Made by a program: the position numbers and the translations under genes. DNA of 64,000 bases from Variovorax paradoxus (GTDB lineage: Bacteria; Pseudomonadota; Gammaproteobacteria; Burkholderiales; Burkholderiaceae_C): positions 3,348,001 through 3,412,000 of the forward strand of contig NZ_CP046622.1 in NCBI RefSeq assembly GCF_009755665.1. Reading direction: 5' to 3'. Each line of letters begins with the position of its first letter. Position 1 is the first letter of the stretch. This document shows positions 59,332 to 64,000 of this stretch, in pieces. A model generated the notes under the pieces. That model did no database searches, was not told the DNA's origin, and was given only the letters and a program-made list of their open reading frames with translations.

Positions 59332-60505
59332 GTACGCGGTCGTCCCAGTACTCCGCACGGTTGTATGCGCCCTTGAGTCTGGCGTCGACCTCGTGCGACA
59401 GCTGCTTTTCGATGAAGCGAGTGTCGACCTTCAGGCGCTCATCCAAGACGGTACGGGCCATCGCCCGGAACCCGTGGGGCGAGTGTTTCCCTTCATAGCC
59501 GCAGGCATTCAACCGCCCCGACAGAGTTCCCTCTGACAGCGGCTTGCCATAGCGCCGGCCCGGGAACAGCCACCCCTCATTGCCAACGACGCCTTGGTGC
59601 TGCCGCAGCAGCTCCACGACTTGCGGAGCGAGGGGCACCCAGTGCTCAAGCCTGCCCTTCATGCGCTCGGCCGGTATGACCCACCTGGCCTGTTGAAGAT
59701 CAAACTCGGCCCACGTCGCTTCACGAATCTCTGTTGGTCGCTGAAACACATACGACGAAAAAAGCAGCGCCGCGCGCACCGTCCAGTTCTCGGTCCGGCG
59801 CAAGGCGACCATCAGCGCCTTCACGTCAGCATGATTCGTGACGGCAGGAAAATTCATGGCCTTGCGCGTCTTGAAACTGCGCAGCGTGCCCATCGGCACC
59901 GGAGACGCGAGCAAGAGCGGTCGGCTCTCGTCGTCGATCCCGAACTCGAATAACTCGCGCAGCCACATGCGCAGCCGCCGCACCATCTCGAAAGCACCGC
60001 GCTCTTCAATCGCACGCAATATTTCGAGGATTTCGGCGCGCGTCACCAGGTGCGGGGCCTTGGCGCCGAGCCTCGGGAACACGTCCTTCTTCATGGCGGC
60101 TTCGATGTTGCCGCGATAGACGGCGCTCTTGTCGCTCTTCGTAGTGGCCATCCAGTCGTCGAACAGCAAGCGCAAGGTGTCGGGCGATGCAGCGCTTGCG
60201 CGGGCCTTTTTTTCTTCGGCCCGCTTCTCCGCTGGATCGGCGCCAGCGGCGATGAGCCGGCGCGCCTCTTCGGCCTTTTCGCGCGCAAGCGCCAGAGTCA
60301 CGGTGGGCCACCGCCCGAGCGTCAGGTCGGTGCGCCTGGTGGTCGAGTAGCGCAAGACCCAAGAGGCGGAGCCGTTCGGCTGCACCACGAGCATTAATCC
60401 GTCGCCGTCGCCAATGCGCTGCGGCTTCTTCTTCTCGGCGGCCACCTTGGCGGCCTCCGTCAATCGAGCCTTGAGTGCCAGTGCCGTGAGTGTGTGTCGA
60501 GCCAT
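59288..60505 (-). CDS. int: Tyrosine integrase (DUF4102/P4-type)
   Basis: The 405-residue recombinase has an N-terminal arm-binding DUF4102-like domain (GDGDGLMLVVQPNGSASWVLRY) near residues 33-55, a core-binding SAM-like domain near 115-200 and a catalytic domain with R in QRPTEIREATW, HGFR near 343, LSHEV near 372 and the nucleophile in GAYNRAEYWDDR near 383. It cuts at the 3' end of tRNA-Ser. The start at 60505 was selected because upstream codons are in the arm-site region. The candidate arm sites are at 60517-60580. Confidence 0.95.
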   Translation of the reverse strand: MARHTLTALALKARLTEAAKVAAEKKKPQRIGDGDGLMLVVQPNGSASWVLRYSTTRRTDLTLGRWPTVTLALAREKAEEARRLIAAGADPAEKRAEEKKARASAASPDTLRLLFDDWMATTKSDKSAVYRGNIEAAMKKDVFPRLGAKAPHLVTRAEILEILRAIEERGAFEMVRRLRMWLRELFEFGIDDESRPLLLASPVPMGTLRSFKTRKAMNFPAVTNHADVKALMVALRRTENWTVRAALLFSSYVFQRPTEIREATWAEFDLQQARWVIPAERMKGRLEHWVPLAPQVVELLRQHQGVVGNEGWLFPGRRYGKPLSEGTLSGRLNACGYEGKHSPHGFRAMARTVLDERLKVDTRFIEKQLSHEVDARLKGAYNRAEYWDDRVLMMQAWADWLDAQK

Positions 60506-60516
60506 GGGCGCGGGTT

Positions 60517-60580
60517 TTACCACACCGCTTTCTGAGAGGGTCTTACCACAGGCCAAGCGCCCTACCACGGCGCGTACCAC
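60517..60580. promoter_or_regulatory. Candidate integrase arm-type sites at the right end
   Basis: TTACCAC occurs at 60517-60523 and 60543-60549, with CTACCAC at 60562-60568 and GTACCAC at 60574-60580. They lie in the upstream region of the int gene and match the pair at the left end (17434-17451). Integrase binding here may also limit its own expression. Confidence 0.55.
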
Positions 60581-60645
60581 GCGCTGCGGCTGGCTCGGCC
60601 TGGAAAACGTTGGAAAAGCCAGGTACGCTAAAGACGCTCAGCCAA

Positions 60646-60681
60646 AGAAAAAGCCCCGTAAATCAACGATCTACGGGGCTT
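60646..60681 (-). terminator. Terminator carried by the prophage behind tRNA-Ser
   Basis: Read on the minus strand, AGCCCCGTA and TACGGGGCT with a short loop and later Ts lie about 36 bases beyond the tRNA. It resembles the original tRNA terminator now at 17325-17361 and would replace it after integration. Confidence 0.8.
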
Positions 60682-60715
60682 ATTCGGAAGGTTATGGATT
60701 GCTCCAAAACCTCAA

Positions 60716-60731
60716 TTGGCGGAACCGGAGG
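60716..60731 (+). repeat. attR core in the tRNA-Ser 3' end
   Basis: The same 16 bases as at 17369-17384. All but one base belong to the tRNA gene, so integration leaves the tRNA whole. Confidence 0.82.
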
Positions 60732-60809
60732 GATTCGAACCCTCGATGAGGCTCTACACCCCATACTCCCTTAGCAGGGGAGCACCTTCGGCCACTCGGT
60801 CACAGTTCC
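60717..60809 (-). tRNA. tRNA-Ser (GCU)
   Basis: A 93-base tRNA on the minus strand begins GGAACTG and ends CGGTTCCGCCA with CCA encoded. The anticodon GCT is at 60775-60773 (in plus numbering) in the loop CTGCTAA between CTCCC and GGGAG. A long variable arm and the GGTTCGAATCC T-arm loop agree with class II tRNA-Ser, which reads AGC/AGU codons. It is the integration target of the prophage and is intact. Confidence 0.95.
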
Positions 60810-60835
60810 TGAAAGAAGCCGAGATTATGCCACTG

Positions 60836-62104
60836 TCAGGCGGCAGGTTGGTCCAGATCGAAGGCTTTGTGCAACGCGCGCACCGCCAATTCCATATATT
60901 TTTCGTCGATGACGACCGAGGTCTTGATCTCGCTGGTCGAAATCATCTGGATGTTGATGCCCTCTTCGCTCAGCACGCGGAACATCTTGCTGGCGACGCC
61001 CACGTGGCTGCGCATGCCGATGCCCACGATGCTGACCTTGCAGATCTTGGTGTCGCCCACGATCTCGGTCGCGCCCAGCGAGGGCATGACTTTCGATTGC
61101 AGCAGGTCGACCGTCTTCGCATACTCGTTGCGGTGCACGGTAAAGCTGAAGTCGGTGCGACCGTCCTTGCTGAGGTTCTGGATGATCACGTCGACTTCGA
61201 TGTTGGCGTCCGCCACGGCACCGAGGATGTGATACGCGATGCCCGGCTTGTCGGGCACGCCCAGCACCGAGATCTTGGCTTCGTCGCGGTTGAAAGCGAT
61301 GCCGGATACAACGGCTTGTTCCATGTTTTCGTCTTCCTCGAAAGTGATCAGCGTGCCGGACTTGGCCTCTTCATTGATGTCGATGTCCCAGGGCGTGAAG
61401 CTCGAAAGCACGCGCAGGGGCACCTTGTATTTGCCGGCGAATTCCACCGAGCGGATCTGCAGCACCTTGGAGCCCAGGCTCGCCATCTCGAGCATCTCTT
61501 CGAAGCTCACGGTCGAGAGGCGGCGCGCATCGGGCTCCACGCGCGGGTCAGTGGTGTAGACGCCGTCCACGTCGGTGTAGATCAGACACTCGTGGGCCTT
61601 CATGGCGGCCGCAATGGCCACGGCCGAGGTGTCGCTGCCGCCCCGGCCCAGCGTGGTGATGTTGCCGCTGTCGTCCACGCCCTGAAAGCCGGTAATGACA
61701 ACCACCTTGCCGGCATCCAGGTCGGCGCGGACGCGTTCGTCGTCGATGCTCTCGATGCGGGCCTTGGTGTAGGAGCTGTCGGTGCGCACCGACACCTGCC
61801 ATCCCGCGTAGCTCACGGCTTCCATGCCTTCGGCCTGCAGGGCAATGGCCAGCAGCGCGGACGAAGCCTGTTCGCCGGTGGCGGCGAGCATGTCGAGTTC
61901 GCGGCCGTGGGCGTCGCTGGGTTTGCTCGGAGCCAGCTCTTTGGCCAGGCCGAGCAGGCGATTGGTTTCGCCGCTCATGGCACTCGGGACCACGATCATC
62001 TGGTGGCCGGCGCGCGCCCACTTCGCGACGCGCTTGGCGACATTCTTGATGCGCTCGGTCGAGCCCATCGACGTACCGCCGTATTTGTGAACGATCAATG
62101 CCAT
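60836..62104 (-). CDS. lysC: Aspartokinase
   Basis: The 422-residue enzyme phosphorylates aspartate at the first step to lysine, threonine, methionine and isoleucine. The N-terminal kinase part has the signature VHKYGGTSMG, the nucleotide part GRGGSDTSAVA near residue 153-163 and two C-terminal ACT domains (from about 265) that bind feedback inhibitors. Length is as in other proteobacterial single-function aspartokinases. It follows tilS by 67 bases and lies upstream of the tRNA-Ser gene. Confidence 0.96.
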   Translation of the reverse strand: MALIVHKYGGTSMGSTERIKNVAKRVAKWARAGHQMIVVPSAMSGETNRLLGLAKELAPSKPSDAHGRELDMLAATGEQASSALLAIALQAEGMEAVSYAGWQVSVRTDSSYTKARIESIDDERVRADLDAGKVVVITGFQGVDDSGNITTLGRGGSDTSAVAIAAAMKAHECLIYTDVDGVYTTDPRVEPDARRLSTVSFEEMLEMASLGSKVLQIRSVEFAGKYKVPLRVLSSFTPWDIDINEEAKSGTLITFEEDENMEQAVVSGIAFNRDEAKISVLGVPDKPGIAYHILGAVADANIEVDVIIQNLSKDGRTDFSFTVHRNEYAKTVDLLQSKVMPSLGATEIVGDTKICKVSIVGIGMRSHVGVASKMFRVLSEEGINIQMISTSEIKTSVVIDEKYMELAVRALHKAFDLDQPAA

Positions 62105-62171
62105 GGGTGAATTCAGAGAAAAAGAAAGGGCCGCTGCACTCCCGAGTGCCGACGCGGCGCCCTGCAAGCCG

Positions 62172-63149
62172 TCAGCGCGAAGCCTTGGGCGAGGGCCTGG
62201 AATTGTACCAATGCAAAAAATCGCCCCGCCGCTCGACGAAACCGTTGGCCACCTTGAGGTGGATGCGGTGGCCGCGGGTCGTGCACGCTTGCAACTGGCT
62301 CAGCAATTGGTCGAGCTGCGCCGCGCTGGGGACGCAGCCGTGCGCCTGCATCAGCCAGTATCGCAGCAGGTTGGCTTGGCGCGCATGTGAAAGCAGCCGC
62401 AGTGGGGCAATGCGCGGTGGAGCGCCCACTGTGGCCAGGTCTTGCGCCGCCAGTTCGCCCAACAGCTCCTGCGCCTGCGCGGCATGGCCGATGCTGCGGG
62501 TGAAGGTGGAGCGGAATTGCGGAAAAGCCTGCGCCAGCGCCGGCAACAGCACGGCGCGGATGCGGTTGCGGGTGTAGCGCTCGTCCTGGTTGGTCGGATC
62601 CTCGATCCAGGGCAAGTCGAGCCCCTTCAGCCAGGCACGGATATCGGCACCGGGCACGGCCAGCAACGGCCGGTAGATGTCGAGCCCATGACGCTGCGCA
62701 TGCGCCGGCATGGCCGCAAGGCCCGGCAACCCCGCCCCCCTGGACAAGGCGAGCAGCAGTGTCTCGACCTGGTCGTCTGCATGGTGCCCGAGGACTATTG
62801 ATTTGATAGCGCCAGCCGATTCGCCCGAGAGAGCCATTGCTGCAAAGGCCTCGTAGCGCGCACGCCGTGCGGCATCTTCAGGACTGTCGCCCCGCGCATG
62901 CCGGGCATCGACGCGATGGACGACCAGCGGCACGCCCAGCCGCTCACACACCTCGGCGCAATGCCGCTCGAAATCGTCGGCCACAGCTTGCAGCCCGTGG
63001 TGTACATGAAAGGCCACCACCTGCCCCGGCCATGCCGACGCGCAAGCGGCCAGCAAGGCCGTGGAATCCGCCCCGCCGCTGAAGCCCACCGCCAACGGCA
63101 GATACGCTGGCTCGAACGCGGCCATCGCGCGTTCGAAGGCTTCGTTCAT
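62172..63149 (-). CDS. tilS: tRNA(Ile)-lysidine synthase
   Basis: The 325-residue enzyme changes the wobble cytidine of tRNA-Ile(CAU) to lysidine. The PP-loop SGGADST is near residue 24-30, with HHADDQVET near 122-130 and the RYTRNRIRAVLLP motif near 190-202. It is at the shorter end of the family, since the C-terminal region is reduced. It lies 11 bases behind accA. Confidence 0.93.
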   Translation of the reverse strand: MNEAFERAMAAFEPAYLPLAVGFSGGADSTALLAACASAWPGQVVAFHVHHGLQAVADDFERHCAEVCERLGVPLVVHRVDARHARGDSPEDAARRARYEAFAAMALSGESAGAIKSIVLGHHADDQVETLLLALSRGAGLPGLAAMPAHAQRHGLDIYRPLLAVPGADIRAWLKGLDLPWIEDPTNQDERYTRNRIRAVLLPALAQAFPQFRSTFTRSIGHAAQAQELLGELAAQDLATVGAPPRIAPLRLLSHARQANLLRYWLMQAHGCVPSAAQLDQLLSQLQACTTRGHRIHLKVANGFVERRGDFLHWYNSRPSPKASR

Positions 63150-63160
63150 GGGGCGCTTGC

Positions 63161-64000
63161 TTATCTGCCGGTGTCGGCCTTGGTGTCGTTGAAGCGCCCG
63201 TAGCTTTGCAGGCGTTCGTAGCGGCGATCGAGCAGCTCTTTCGGCTTCAGGTCGCTGACCTGGCGGAAGGCGTCGTTGAGCGCGCGCTTGAGAAAAGCAG
63301 CCATTTGGCGGTGGTCGCGGTGCGCGCCGCCGACCGGCTCGTTCACGATCTTGTCGACCAGGCCCAATGCCTTCAGGCGGTGCGCGGTAATGCCGAGGGC
63401 ATCGGCCGCTTCCTGCGCCTTGTCGCTGGTCTTCCAGAGAATGGAAGCGCAGCCTTCGGGGCTGATGACCGAGTAGATGGAGTACTGCAACATCAGGAGC
63501 TGGTCGCCCACCGAGATTGCGAGGGCGCCGCCGGAGCCGCCTTCACCGATGATGGTGACGATGATCGGCACTTCGAGCTGCGCCATCTCGTAGATGTTGC
63601 GGCCGATGGCTTCGGACTGGCCACGCTCCTCGGCGTCGATGCCGGGATAGGCGCCGGGCGTATCGACGAAGGTGAAGACCGGCAGCTTGAATTTTTCGGC
63701 CGTCTTCATGAGCCGCAATGCCTTGCGGTAGCCCTCTGGCTTGCTCATGCCGAAGTTGCGCGCGGTGCGCTCTTTGGTGTCGCGCCCCTTCTGGTGGCCC
63801 AGCACCATGCAAGGCGTGCCATTGAAGCGTGCAAGCCCGCCGACGATCGAAAGGTCGTCCGAAAAATGCCGGTCGCCATGCAGCTCGACGAAGTCGGTGA
63901 AGATTTCGTTGACGTAGTCGAGCGTATAGGGGCGCTCCGGATGCCGTGCGATCTTGGTGATCTGCCAGGGCGTCAGGTCGCTGTAGATGTCTTTGGTGAG
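63161..64000 (-). CDS. accA: Acetyl-CoA carboxylase carboxyltransferase subunit alpha (partial)
   Basis: The visible 279 residues cover the C-terminal part, and the gene runs past the window edge. Family marks include [42 protein letters not shown] and [10 protein letters not shown]. AccA joins AccD to transfer carboxyl from biotin to acetyl-CoA for fatty acid synthesis. The order accA-tilS-lysC is a host gene block. Confidence 0.96.
   Translation of the reverse strand, partial: LTKDIYSDLTPWQITKIARHPERPYTLDYVNEIFTDFVELHGDRHFSDDLSIVGGLARFNGTPCMVLGHQKGRDTKERTARNFGMSKPEGYRKALRLMKTAEKFKLPVFTFVDTPGAYPGIDAEERGQSEAIGRNIYEMAQLEVPIIVTIIGEGGSGGALAISVGDQLLMLQYSIYSVISPEGCASILWKTSDKAQEAADALGITAHRLKALGLVDKIVNEPVGGAHRDHRQMAAFLKRALNDAFRQVSDLKPKELLDRRYERLQSYGRFNDTKADTGR

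Larger units (their letters stand above)
17369..60731. mobile_element. Temperate siphovirus prophage integrated in tRNA-Ser(GCU)
   Basis: The element has matching attachment cores at both ends, an integrase gene beside the intact tRNA, and TTACCAC-type arm-site candidates inside both ends. The unit from core to core is 43,347 bp, a normal size for a siphovirus. It has all modules: integration, repressor switch, replication with an origin-like iteron set, terminase, portal, capsid, tail tape measure, tail tip, endolysin and spanins. There is no sheath gene, so the tail should be long and non-contractile. Head and packaging genes are lambda-like (GpA, Nu1, portal, gpW), so cos packaging is likely. 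No frameshift in a key gene was noticed, so it may be inducible. Confidence 0.88.

Overview
The window looks like a chromosome segment of a high-GC Comamonadaceae betaproteobacterium, most like Variovorax (inference from protein style, the tct/RND gene content and the accA-tilS-lysC-tRNA-Ser order). It holds a complete-looking temperate siphovirus prophage of about 43.3 kb between two host segments.

Left host segment (1-17.3 kb): a membrane protein of unknown role; a sigma-54 activator; a four-gene efflux operon (TetR regulator, outer-membrane factor, adaptor, RND pump), each stop overlapping the next start; a tripartite tricarboxylate transporter tctCBA facing its two-component regulators tctDE; hslR; a PPK2 polyphosphate kinase; and a small lipoprotein gene.

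Prophage (17369-60731): bounded by a 16-bp direct repeat that is the 3' end of tRNA-Ser(GCU). Repeated TTACCAC-type sequences just inside both ends look like integrase arm sites. From left to right it carries cargo (a fatty acid hydroxylase/sterol desaturase-like protein, a type IV pilin with a sigma-54 promoter, an HTH-DUF2591 fusion, a DUF3892-like protein); SOS-linked genes with two LexA-type boxes (an SRAP peptidase, two unknown genes, and a RelA/SpoT-domain plus nucleoid-associated NA37 pair); a lysis cassette (Rz with nested Rz1, GH19 endolysin, small membrane proteins); tail genes; head and packaging genes with a lambda-like portal, gpW and GpA/Nu1 terminase; a replication gene containing iterons; a CII/Cro/CI switch with five matching operator sites; a rightward early operon of short overlapping genes including a dNMP kinase, a cytosine methyltransferase and a PP-loop protein; and finally an AlpA-type gene and the integrase.

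Right host segment (60.7-64 kb): tRNA-Ser(GCU), lysC, tilS and a partial accA, all on the minus strand.

The strongest candidate for an undescribed system is the LexA-boxed, translationally coupled NA37-RelA/SpoT gene pair in the prophage. The pilin and hydroxylase cargo next to attL is the second. No CRISPR array or transposase gene was seen.
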